Positions 7,293 through 15,635 of a stretch of 64,000 bases of DNA are shown here, piece after piece (position 1 is the first letter of the stretch; each line of letters begins with the position of its first letter). The DNA comes from Mucisphaera sp965279675 (GTDB lineage Bacteria > Planctomycetota > Phycisphaerae > Phycisphaerales > Phycisphaeraceae). Location: positions 2,542,001 through 2,606,000 of the forward strand of contig NZ_CBDIIJ010000002.1 of assembly GCF_965279675.1 (NCBI RefSeq). Direction: 5' to 3'. The notes under the pieces were generated by a model, which saw nothing but the letters and a program-made list of their open reading frames with translations, was not told the DNA's origin and made no database searches. The position numbers and the translations under genes were made by a program.

Positions 7293-9811
7293 GTCAGGGC
7301 GATCCCAGTCTGATGTTGCCTGTACCTTCGGGACCTGCGGCGGTGGAGCCGGAGGGGGTGTCGAATCAGGTTTCGCCGCTTCGCCGGGTTCATCACCTGC
7401 TGCAGGGGCGTTATCTGTATGCGAGTCTGCTGGCGCTTGTGCTGGGCGGGCTGGCGGGTGCGGCGGGGTATTACTCGATGGAGGATCGGTATCGGGCGAC
7501 GGCGCTGATCGAGGCGCAGTCGAATATTCCGCTGGTGGTGTTTCAGTTGGAAGAGCATCAGCAGATGCCGCAGTTCAATCAGTGGGTGGCTCGTCAGGCT
7601 CGGCTGATTGAGGACGAGCGTGTGCTTCGGAAGGCGGCGGAGAACGACGCGGTTCAGCGTTTTGTGTTGACGGCGGAGCAGTTGGGTTCGGGGACGGGTC
7701 CGCTGCGTGGGGGCTTGCGGGTGAGTCACGACGGGCGGACGAATCTGATTTCGGTGTCGTTTGAGCATTTGTCGCCTGACGCGGCTGAGATTGCGGCTCA
7801 GGCGATCACCGAGGCGTACATGGAGATTTACGGCCAGCGTGACATTGATGAGAAGAATCAGGTCATCAGCCGTGTGGAGGAGATCCGTGCGAATCTGATG
7901 TCGCAGCTGGATCGGAAGAAGCAGGAGATCAGTCTGATCGCGAACGAGTTCGGGTCGGATGCGCTCATGACGATGTATGAGAGTCGGCTTGAGGATCTTC
8001 AGCGTCACGAGAGTGATCTGCGTGAGACGGAGGGGGAGCTTGCCCGGCGTGGGATTGATCCGACGCTTCCGCTTGAGGGTCAGCTGGAGCAGATCGGGAC
8101 CACTGAGGTTGATAGCGATATAACTGCCGAGCAGCTGGCGATGCAGGACCCATACATGCGGCAGCTGCTTCAGCGTCGGACGCAACTGCGTTCGGATGCT
8201 CGTGTGAGTGCGACGGAGTATGGCCGTAACCACGACCGGACGAAGCAGATTGTCAGGCGCTTTGAGGCGAATGAGTTTGAGATCGAAGAGTTTCTCGAGA
8301 TGCGTCGTAACCAGGGGGCACGGGTTCCGAGCAGTGACGCTTCGGCGCGGCTGATTGTTCGGGGTGGTGGCGATCTGACGTTGATGAATGAGTACGAGCT
8401 GGTGAGCATCTATGAGAGTCAGAAGCAGATGCGTGACCGGCTTCATGACGAGACGCTGACGCTTGGTCAGCAGCGGCTTCGTATTGATGAGCTCAAGGAG
8501 GACGTGGCGAATCTTCGGGGTCAATTGGATCAGGTTGAAGAGCGTCTTCGTCGTCTGACGACGGAGGCGGGTCGGGGCGATATTTCGGGGCGTCTGGAGG
8601 TGGCGAGTAATGCGTTTGCGTTGCCGCAGCCGGTGAACTCGGGTCGTCGGAAGCAGTTGGCGGTGGCCGGTCTTGGGGCGGGTGTCGCGATGGGTTTCGG
8701 GGTGTTTTTACTGATCGGTCTGATGGATCCCCGGGTGCGGAGCACGGACGAGGCGACGAGTCGTCTTGGTTCGGCGAAGCTGCTGGGTGTGCTGCCGACG
8801 CTGCCTGACGATCTGGGTGACCCGCAGAACGCGGCGATGGTGGGGTATTCGGTGCACCACATGCGGACGCTGCTGCAGCTTGGCCATCGGACGGCTTCAA
8901 CGCCTGCGTATGCGATTACGGGTCCGGCGAGCGGGTCGGGTAAGACGAGTCTGACGATTGCGCTGGGTATGTCGTTCGCGGCGACGGGAGCGCGTACGCT
9001 TCTGATTGACTCCGACCTGGCTGGTGGCGGTTTGAGCTATCGGCTGGAGGCGGTGGTTCGTCGGCGGATTGGTCGGATTCTCGTGGATGCGGGTGAGATC
9101 TCGAATCAGGAGCTTCAGCAGGCGTTGGCGGCGGCTTCGGCGAATGGTTGTCGGCTGGGTGAGTCGCTTATCAACCTGGGGCTGTTGGAGCCGAGTCGGC
9201 TGAGTGAGATTCTTGAGCATCAGACGACGACGCATGTGGGTTTGCTGGATGCGATCAATGGCGAGCCGGTGCAGTCGTGTATCACGGCGACAGATATCCC
9301 GAATCTGTGGGTGCTTCCGATTGGCGGTGCTTTGCTGGATGACATGGGGCGGATTTCACCGACGGCGGTTCGTCGTGTGATCGAGGAGGCGCGTGAGCAC
9401 TATGACACGGTGCTGATCGATACGGGCCCGGTGCCTGGGAGTGTTGAGACCTCGATGGTTGCTGCTGAGGCGGATCAGGTGCTGATGATCGTGGCCCGTG
9501 GTGACGAGCGTCATCGTGTGGCGGGTGCGGTTGGCTTCCTTGAATCGCTTGGCGCGCATCTGGCGGGGTTTGTGTTCAACCGTGCGGAGGCCGGTGATCT
9601 GGCTCGTTCGCAGTTGTCGAGTTTGCTGAGCAGTCGTTCGGCGGGTTTCTCGCGTGATCCGCGGACGGGTGAGCCGGTGACGCCTGGCGATGCGACCAAT
9701 TTCGGTGCGGTGGCGCGTGCGTTGATTGCGTCGCAGGGGTATGTGTCGGAGGAGGCTAATCGGGGACCGGTTGATGTTGATCCGGTGGTGAAGTCGGAGG
9801 GGCAGGGCTGA
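7289..9811 (+). CDS. Wzz/BY-kinase polysaccharide co-polymerase with inserted MshEN-like module
   Basis: This 840-residue inner-membrane protein controls polysaccharide chain length or export. TM1 is at about 42-62. A long periplasmic coiled-coil region follows (about 65-450), then TM2 at about 457-479 with DPRVRSTDEA after it. The cytoplasmic BY-kinase-like P-loop domain has Walker A GPASGSGKTS (545-554), Walker A' LLIDSDLAGG (571-580) and Walker B TVLIDTGP (Asp711). Between A' and B lie two 24-residue repeats (593-616 and 622-645) separated by five residues. They begin RIGRILVDAG and RLGESLINLG; the second ends in Gln645. This is the MshEN c-di-GMP-binding pattern. The usual C-terminal Tyr cluster is missing; only Tyr818 lies near the end. 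It overlaps its neighbours on both sides. Confidence 0.88.
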   Translation: MSQGDPSLMLPVPSGPAAVEPEGVSNQVSPLRRVHHLLQGRYLYASLLALVLGGLAGAAGYYSMEDRYRATALIEAQSNIPLVVFQLEEHQQMPQFNQWVARQARLIEDERVLRKAAENDAVQRFVLTAEQLGSGTGPLRGGLRVSHDGRTNLISVSFEHLSPDAAEIAAQAITEAYMEIYGQRDIDEKNQVISRVEEIRANLMSQLDRKKQEISLIANEFGSDALMTMYESRLEDLQRHESDLRETEGELARRGIDPTLPLEGQLEQIGTTEVDSDITAEQLAMQDPYMRQLLQRRTQLRSDARVSATEYGRNHDRTKQIVRRFEANEFEIEEFLEMRRNQGARVPSSDASARLIVRGGGDLTLMNEYELVSIYESQKQMRDRLHDETLTLGQQRLRIDELKEDVANLRGQLDQVEERLRRLTTEAGRGDISGRLEVASNAFALPQPVNSGRRKQLAVAGLGAGVAMGFGVFLLIGLMDPRVRSTDEATSRLGSAKLLGVLPTLPDDLGDPQNAAMVGYSVHHMRTLLQLGHRTASTPAYAITGPASGSGKTSLTIALGMSFAATGARTLLIDSDLAGGGLSYRLEAVVRRRIGRILVDAGEISNQELQQALAAASANGCRLGESLINLGLLEPSRLSEILEHQTTTHVGLLDAINGEPVQSCITATDIPNLWVLPIGGALLDDMGRISPTAVRRVIEEAREHYDTVLIDTGPVPGSVETSMVAAEADQVLMIVARGDERHRVAGAVGFLESLGAHLAGFVFNRAEAGDLARSQLSSLLSSRSAGFSRDPRTGEPVTPGDATNFGAVARALIASQGYVSEEANRGPVDVDPVVKSEGQG

Positions 9812-11244
9812 TGATTCAGTCGGCAGAAGGGAATGGTTCGTCGTCGATGCCGACGGTGTGGGGCCTGACGCCTGTTGAGCTTCACGATCGTTTCTGGGCG
9901 TCGCGTGGCGTGCAGGTGGTGCGTTGCGGGGAGGTCTCGGATGTGGTGGCGGATGCGGAGTTGTTTCTGTTGACGGCTCCGGCGTTGCTGACGATTTTTC
10001 GGCTGCGTTCGCTGATCGAGGATCTGAGTTGGGTGAAGCCGAAGGTGGTCTGGGTTCGGATTTCGGACACGCATGAGCGGGGTTACCGGGAGCGTGTGCT
10101 GGCGGCGGAGGATGGTCGGCTGCTGGGTTTTGAGCGTGACTATGGGGGTGCGGATACGCGGCTGTCGCGGGTGGCGTTGACGCCTGATCGCGGGCTGGCG
10201 CGAGCCTGGCAGGGGTGTCAGACGGCTCTGGAGGGGTGGTCGATGTTGCGGGAGCGTGTGGGTGCGGATCGTCGCCTGAGTCATCGGATCAGCGGGGAGA
10301 CTTACGATCGCGAGAAGCCGTCTGAGGTTCACGAGTTTGTGCGTGATTTGATTGGTGTTTGGAACCAGCCGAATGCGACGATTGAGCGGGTGCGTCGTCT
10401 TGGACGCGGGGTGTGGGGTGATCGGGATGGTCAGGGGGCGGAGATGGTGTCGTTTATTGGTCCGGCGTGGGTGGGTGCCGGGCGTGTGATTGAGCCCGGT
10501 GAGGCGGTGGTGGGTCCGGCGGTGCTTTGGGATGATCCGGAGGCGCGTGCGGCGGCGGAGCAGGTGAACTGGCGCGAGATCGAGCCGGGTCAGATGCTTG
10601 AGCGTCCGGTTCGGGTGCCGAATCGTTCGACGACGGCGCGTGTGGGGAAGCGGCTGTTTGATATCTGTTTTTCGTTGTTGGCGCTGCTGCTGGTGCTGCC
10701 GTTGTTCCCGCTGATCATGCTGGCGATCTGGCTGGAGGATGGCGGGCCGTTTTTCTTTGCTCATGGTCGGGAGACGGTGGGGGGGCGAGAGTTTCCGTGT
10801 TACAAGTTTCGTTCGATGCGTCATGACGCGGAGGCGATCAAGGCTCGTCTGATGCGTGAGAATCAGGTGGACGGCCCGCAGTTCTACATTGAGCACGATC
10901 CCCGGGTGACGGTGGTGGGGCGGTGGCTGCGGAAGCTGCAGTTGGATGAGTTGCCGCAGTTTTACAACGTGCTGGTGGGTGATATGTCGGTGGTGGGTCC
11001 GCGTCCGAGTCCGCGGAAGGAGAACCAGTATTGCCCGCCCTGGCGTGAGGCTCGATTGAGTGTTCGTCCGGGGGTTACGGGTTTGTGGCAGGTTTGCCGG
11101 ACGCGGGAAGAGGGGAAAGATTTTCAGGAATGGATTAAATACGACATTGAGTACGTCGAACACGGTACGCTTTTGACAGACCTGTGGGTCGTCTGGAAGA
11201 CGGTGCTGCTGGTCCTGACCGCACCCTTTAGCTCAAGAGGATAG
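9811..11244 (+). CDS. Undecaprenyl-phosphate sugar phosphotransferase with unusual N-terminus
   Basis: This is a 477-residue protein. Its C-terminal 210 residues are a bacterial sugar transferase (PglC/WcaJ family), which starts polymer synthesis by moving a sugar-1-phosphate to undecaprenyl phosphate. Seen there are one membrane segment (FDICFSLLALLLVLPLFPL), CYKFRSMRHDAE, LRKLQLDELPQFYNVLVGDM, SVVGPRPSP and RPGVTGLWQV. The N-terminal 270 residues are not the four-helix plus CoA-binding-like part of WbaP/WcaJ. They are soluble and end in hexapeptide-like turns (SFIGPAWVGAGRVIEPGEAV), recalling the beta-helix of the nucleotidyltransferase-like gene upstream. The ATG overlaps the previous stop (TGATG). 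Confidence 0.87.
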   Translation: MIQSAEGNGSSSMPTVWGLTPVELHDRFWASRGVQVVRCGEVSDVVADAELFLLTAPALLTIFRLRSLIEDLSWVKPKVVWVRISDTHERGYRERVLAAEDGRLLGFERDYGGADTRLSRVALTPDRGLARAWQGCQTALEGWSMLRERVGADRRLSHRISGETYDREKPSEVHEFVRDLIGVWNQPNATIERVRRLGRGVWGDRDGQGAEMVSFIGPAWVGAGRVIEPGEAVVGPAVLWDDPEARAAAEQVNWREIEPGQMLERPVRVPNRSTTARVGKRLFDICFSLLALLLVLPLFPLIMLAIWLEDGGPFFFAHGRETVGGREFPCYKFRSMRHDAEAIKARLMRENQVDGPQFYIEHDPRVTVVGRWLRKLQLDELPQFYNVLVGDMSVVGPRPSPRKENQYCPPWREARLSVRPGVTGLWQVCRTREEGKDFQEWIKYDIEYVEHGTLLTDLWVVWKTVLLVLTAPFSSRG

Positions 11245-11250
11245 ACACAG

Positions 11251-14200
11251 TTGGCAATCCGATCGAAGGCACGACGGAGGCTGCTCCTGCTTTTGCTGGC
11301 AGCGGTCATCATTATTGGCAGTGGCGCGGGGTTTTACTTTTTCCGCAAGCAGCAGGCTCAGGCGCTGGCTGATCAGAAACGGGTGGAGGGTGTGGCTGCT
11401 TACAACGAGGAGCGCTACTTCGACGCGATGCATGCGTTGGGGAGCTATGTGCTGACGGATCCGACGGATTCGGAGGCGCTGTTTTTGTACGCGAAGGCTC
11501 GGATGGAGGTTGAGGAGGCGGATGGCCGTAGTCATCTGTTGAATGCGTTGGGTGTGCTGCGGGATGTGGTGGCACTGGACCCGGACAATCTGGAGGCGAA
11601 GCAGCGGCTGCTGGAGCTTTACAGCGTGTTTGGGTATGCGCCGGAGGCTGTGGATCTGGCGGACGAGGTGCTGGCGGTTTCGCCTGATGATTCCGAGGCG
11701 TGGTCGCGGAAGATGGTGGCGTTGAATGCGCTTCGGCGTTTTGAGGATGTGGTGGTGGCGGCGGATGAGGTGTTGGCTGCTGATCCGCCTCGGCCTGAGC
11801 CTTTGGTGATTGAGGCGATGCGTGCGCGTGCTTCGGCGTTGCTGCGTTTGGAGCGTTCAAGTGAGGGGCTGACGCAAGCGATCGAGTTGAATCTGACGGC
11901 CCCGGATGATTTTCGGGCTTATCTGTTGACGCTCGAGGCGATGCGTGCGGAGGAGCGTCCGCGGACCGAGGTGATTACCTGGGCCGAGAGCGTGTATCAG
12001 AGCTACCCGGATGTGGAAGGCACGGCGTTGCTGGCCGCGTTGGCGCATTCGGGGCCTGAGGGTCGTGAGGCTTCGCTGGCGTGGCTGAGGCGTGAGGTGG
12101 AGGCGGATCCCGAGAGTCTCGTCGTCGTGCGCTTGCTGATTCGTGAGCTGGGCCGCAAGGGTCAGCTGCTGGCGACGATTGATTTGGCGCGTGATCTTCA
12201 GGAGCGTTCGCCCTCGATGCAGTATGAGCATGTGCTGCTGTCGCATCTGCTTTTTGCGGGTCGGGCGGAAGAGGTGGTTTCGCTGACGGATCGTTACGTG
12301 GATGACTCGTCTCGGGCGAGTCTGCGGTCGCTGGCGTATCGGGCTCAGGCTCTGTTTGAGCTGGGTCGGGATGAGGAGGGGGCTGCGTTGGTGGAGTCGT
12401 TCTCCTCGCGGACGAACGACAGTATGGCGCTGGCTTACGGCGCGATTCTTCGTCAGGTCTACGTGGAGGATGACGTTGAGCCGATGCGGATTCTGGAGAC
12501 GAGCGAGACGGCGCTGAGCCGTGATCCGGGGAATCCGATGTTTGCGTATTGGCGCGGGAATGCTTTCTCGGCGCTTGGGGAGAGTGACCGGGCGATTGAG
12601 TTGTGGAATCAAGCGGCCCAGATAGCGCCGAGCTGGGATGCGCCGCTTCTGGCTGTGTCACGGGAGTTGTCTCGTGCGGGTCGGCATCTGGAGGCGTACC
12701 CGTTTGCGGCGTTGGTTCTGCAGCGGAGTCCTCGGAATCTGGCGGCGAACGTCAATCTGATTGCGACGGTGGGTCCAGTGCTTGACCGGATTCCTCAGCG
12801 TGACCGGGCTCAGTTGCTGGCATTGTCTCGTAGTCTGCTGGATACGCAGACACCTAATCACCCGGACGTGCTGCCTGTTTATATGCGTCTGTTGATGGAG
12901 AATGAGCGGCGTGGTGAGGTTGAGGCGGAGATTGAGGGCTTGCTTAAGAGCAGTGAGGCGATAGCCACAGCAACCCTGCTGCGGGTGGCTGAGGTGAGTG
13001 CTGAGTTTGGTCTTGGTTATGAGTCTGCTCTGATGGCTCGCGCGGATGGAGCGGCGGCGGAGACACCTGAGATGGTGGCAGCTCGCGCGTTGGTGCTTCA
13101 CCGTGATGGTCGGACCGAGGAGGCGCTGGCGCTGCTTGATGCCGAGGTTGCAGAGGCCGAGGGCACTGAGGCGTTGCTTGCGATGCGTACGGGCCGTGCG
13201 ACGGTGCTGGATCGGATGGGGGATGCACGGGCTCGTGAGGCGTGGGCGTCGCTTGTTGAGGATTACTCTGACAACGTTCGTGTCATTCAGCGGGCTCTGG
13301 AATCGGAGTCGTTCTGGTCGGATGAGGCCGCGACGCGGGGAGCGATTGATACGCTGCGTGGTCTGACGGATGAGAACTCGCTGGGGTGGCGGACGGCTGA
13401 GGCTCGTTGGCTGCTGACTTACGGTGGTCGGGAGGATCTGCCTCGTGCTCGTTCGATGCTGGATGAGATCACGAATGAGTCGCCTGGGCTGGTTCGTCCG
13501 CGTCTGATGCTGGCCGAGGCCTTGAATCGGTTGGGTGACACGGATGGTGCGATCAATCAGATTGAGCGTGCGAAGGGGCTTCGGGGCGGGGATGTGACGC
13601 TTGATCTGCTTCAGGCGCGGTTGCTTCGGGGTGCTGATCGTGCTTTGGATGCGACGCGTGTGTATGAGACGCTGGCGACGCAACCGGATGCGTTGAGTGC
13701 GGAGCAGCAGCGTGAGGTGGCGGTTTCGCTGGCTGATCTTGGGCGTCTGCCTTTGGCGGTTTCGATGGTTGAGACGATGATTGCGGCGTCCGGGTCTGTG
13801 AGTGACCGTCTGCTGTTAGCGCAGATGTACGAGCGTGGTGAGGACACGGCGGCGGCTGAGCGTGTGTATACGCGGCTGCTGGCGGGCGAGCCGAGGCTCG
13901 ATGTGCTGGGTAATGTGCCCCGGTTCTATCAGTCGATCGGGCAGGATGCGTCGGGCCGGGCAGCGCTCGAGCGGCTGGATGAGGTGCCGGATATCAGTCC
14001 GGTGGCGGCTTTGGTGGTTCGCGGGGACTACGCGCGTCGCGGGGGTAACTGGCAAGACGCTGAGGCTCTGTTTGCGGAAGCGGCTGAGCTGGATCCGACT
14101 CGTGCGGGTGTCTGGTTGCGGTTGATTTCGAGTCGGATGAATGGCGGCGAGTCAGGGCCGGTGCTTGAGGCGCTTGACCGCGGTCTGGCGGCGAACCCGG

Positions 14201-15582
14201 GTGATCCGACGCTGGTGTTTTTGGATGAGCAGCGGGTGCTGATTGAGAACCTAGTTTCCAACGCGGGTCTGCGGCCGATGATGTTGCAGATGGTGGAGTC
14301 GCCTGACACGCGTGAGGTGGCGGCGGACATCCTGCGGGCTGCGTATGAGATCGATCGGGATGGTGGTGGGGCGGTGGCGTTGATTCCGCGTTTCCAGCGG
14401 ATCGTCCGCGAGCATCCTAATTATTTGCCGGCTCACATGATTCTGGCGCAGTCACTGGCTTCGCTGGATCGGACGGAGGAGGCGGTGACGGTGGCGATGC
14501 AGGCGGTCCGTACGTTCCCGGACAGCCCTGATCCTGCGGGTATGGCGACGGAGTTGCTGGCAGCTCAGGGCAAGTGGGCGGAGTCTCGGAACATGGGGCT
14601 TCAGTGGCGTCGTCGGTTGGCGAACCCGCTGGTTGCGGATCTGCGGATTGCTCGCGCGATGATCGAGATGGGTACGCCGAATCAGGCGTCGACCCAGATT
14701 CAGCCTTACTTACAGGACGCGATGCGTCGTCCGCTTCAGCTTGGTGAGGTGCTGCTTGTCTGGGCGACGGCTCGGATCGAGATGGGTCGTGCGGAGGAGG
14801 CGAGGCTGACGCTTCGGCCGTTGCTGGCGCCTCATCCGGGTTGGCGAGAGAGTTGGATTCAGCTTGCGACGCAGCGGATCGAGGATGAGGCCGAGGCGAT
14901 GCGCTGGATGGAGGTGCTGATTGAGGAAGTCGAGGAGGATGATGCGGATTCCCGGCTTCAGATCGCGATTGGTCTGCGTGCGGTTGGCAGCAAGTTCAAT
15001 GATGCGGGCATGCTGGATCGGGCGCGGGAGATGATGCGGGCTCTGGCGGCGGAGGGTGAGGCGTCGCCTCGGGCTGTTCTGAGCATGGCGATCATGGATG
15101 ACACGGAGGGTCGTCAGGAGGAGGCTGAGGCGGGTTATCGTCGTGTGCTCGAGATGGTTGAGGATCAGCCGGTGGCTTTGAACAACCTGGCGATGGTTCT
15201 TCAGCGTAAGGGGCAGGCGAGTGAGGCCATCTCGCTGGCGGAGCGTGCGATTCGTCAGGCGCCGTCGTTCCCGGCGTTCCGTAACACGTTGACGCTGAGT
15301 CTGTTGGCGGACGGTCAGGTCGAGGCTGCTTTGGAGCAGGCGAATCTGCTGAATCGTCTGGATCCGAGCAATCTGGAGTGGCAGTTGACGCTGGCTGAGG
15401 CTTTGGCGATGGCTTCGAGGAAGGTTGAGGCGCAGGACACGCTGGGCTTTATTGATCGGGCGATCGCGAATGGTCGTGAGGTTGATGAGGATTTCCGCGA
15501 GCGGCTGGAGTCGATCCGAGCCATGGTTGAGGAGATTCCTGCTGAGCGGCTGGATGCGAATGCGGGCGTGTTCGTGCCTTAG
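11251..15582 (+). CDS. Very large membrane-anchored TPR protein of the EPS/exosortase operon
   Basis: This 1,443-residue protein has a basic N-terminus, one membrane anchor (about residues 9-30, LLLLLLAAVIIIGSGAGFYF) and then many tetratricopeptide repeats to the end. Examples are AWSRKMVALNALRRFEDVVV, ALNNLAMVLQRKGQASEAIS and LPAHMILAQSLASLDRTEEA. It probably projects into the periplasm as a scaffold, comparable to PrsT-type TPR proteins of PEP-CTERM/exosortase loci, though about half again as long. No catalytic domain was seen. The start is TTG 11251, 6 nt after the sugar transferase stop, with AAGAGG at 11235-11240. It is the last gene of the operon. No clear terminator follows. Confidence 0.8.
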   Translation: MAIRSKARRRLLLLLLAAVIIIGSGAGFYFFRKQQAQALADQKRVEGVAAYNEERYFDAMHALGSYVLTDPTDSEALFLYAKARMEVEEADGRSHLLNALGVLRDVVALDPDNLEAKQRLLELYSVFGYAPEAVDLADEVLAVSPDDSEAWSRKMVALNALRRFEDVVVAADEVLAADPPRPEPLVIEAMRARASALLRLERSSEGLTQAIELNLTAPDDFRAYLLTLEAMRAEERPRTEVITWAESVYQSYPDVEGTALLAALAHSGPEGREASLAWLRREVEADPESLVVVRLLIRELGRKGQLLATIDLARDLQERSPSMQYEHVLLSHLLFAGRAEEVVSLTDRYVDDSSRASLRSLAYRAQALFELGRDEEGAALVESFSSRTNDSMALAYGAILRQVYVEDDVEPMRILETSETALSRDPGNPMFAYWRGNAFSALGESDRAIELWNQAAQIAPSWDAPLLAVSRELSRAGRHLEAYPFAALVLQRSPRNLAANVNLIATVGPVLDRIPQRDRAQLLALSRSLLDTQTPNHPDVLPVYMRLLMENERRGEVEAEIEGLLKSSEAIATATLLRVAEVSAEFGLGYESALMARADGAAAETPEMVAARALVLHRDGRTEEALALLDAEVAEAEGTEALLAMRTGRATVLDRMGDARAREAWASLVEDYSDNVRVIQRALESESFWSDEAATRGAIDTLRGLTDENSLGWRTAEARWLLTYGGREDLPRARSMLDEITNESPGLVRPRLMLAEALNRLGDTDGAINQIERAKGLRGGDVTLDLLQARLLRGADRALDATRVYETLATQPDALSAEQQREVAVSLADLGRLPLAVSMVETMIAASGSVSDRLLLAQMYERGEDTAAAERVYTRLLAGEPRLDVLGNVPRFYQSIGQDASGRAALERLDEVPDISPVAALVVRGDYARRGGNWQDAEALFAEAAELDPTRAGVWLRLISSRMNGGESGPVLEALDRGLAANPGDPTLVFLDEQRVLIENLVSNAGLRPMMLQMVESPDTREVAADILRAAYEIDRDGGGAVALIPRFQRIVREHPNYLPAHMILAQSLASLDRTEEAVTVAMQAVRTFPDSPDPAGMATELLAAQGKWAESRNMGLQWRRRLANPLVADLRIARAMIEMGTPNQASTQIQPYLQDAMRRPLQLGEVLLVWATARIEMGRAEEARLTLRPLLAPHPGWRESWIQLATQRIEDEAEAMRWMEVLIEEVEEDDADSRLQIAIGLRAVGSKFNDAGMLDRAREMMRALAAEGEASPRAVLSMAIMDDTEGRQEEAEAGYRRVLEMVEDQPVALNNLAMVLQRKGQASEAISLAERAIRQAPSFPAFRNTLTLSLLADGQVEAALEQANLLNRLDPSNLEWQLTLAEALAMASRKVEAQDTLGFIDRAIANGREVDEDFRERLESIRAMVEEIPAERLDANAGVFVP

Positions 15583-15635
15583 CGATGGGCTTGCCCTAGC
15601 ATGGTGCATGGCCATGTTTAGCAGAAGGGTTTGCC

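Noticed and set aside
4585..11163. Long antisense reading frames (441 aa at 4585-5910, 457 aa at 7151-8524, 550 aa at 9511-11163)
   Set aside because: They lie opposite well-supported genes, are rich in Arg, Pro, His and Thr as expected from high-GC antisense, have no domain signal and no ribosome sites.
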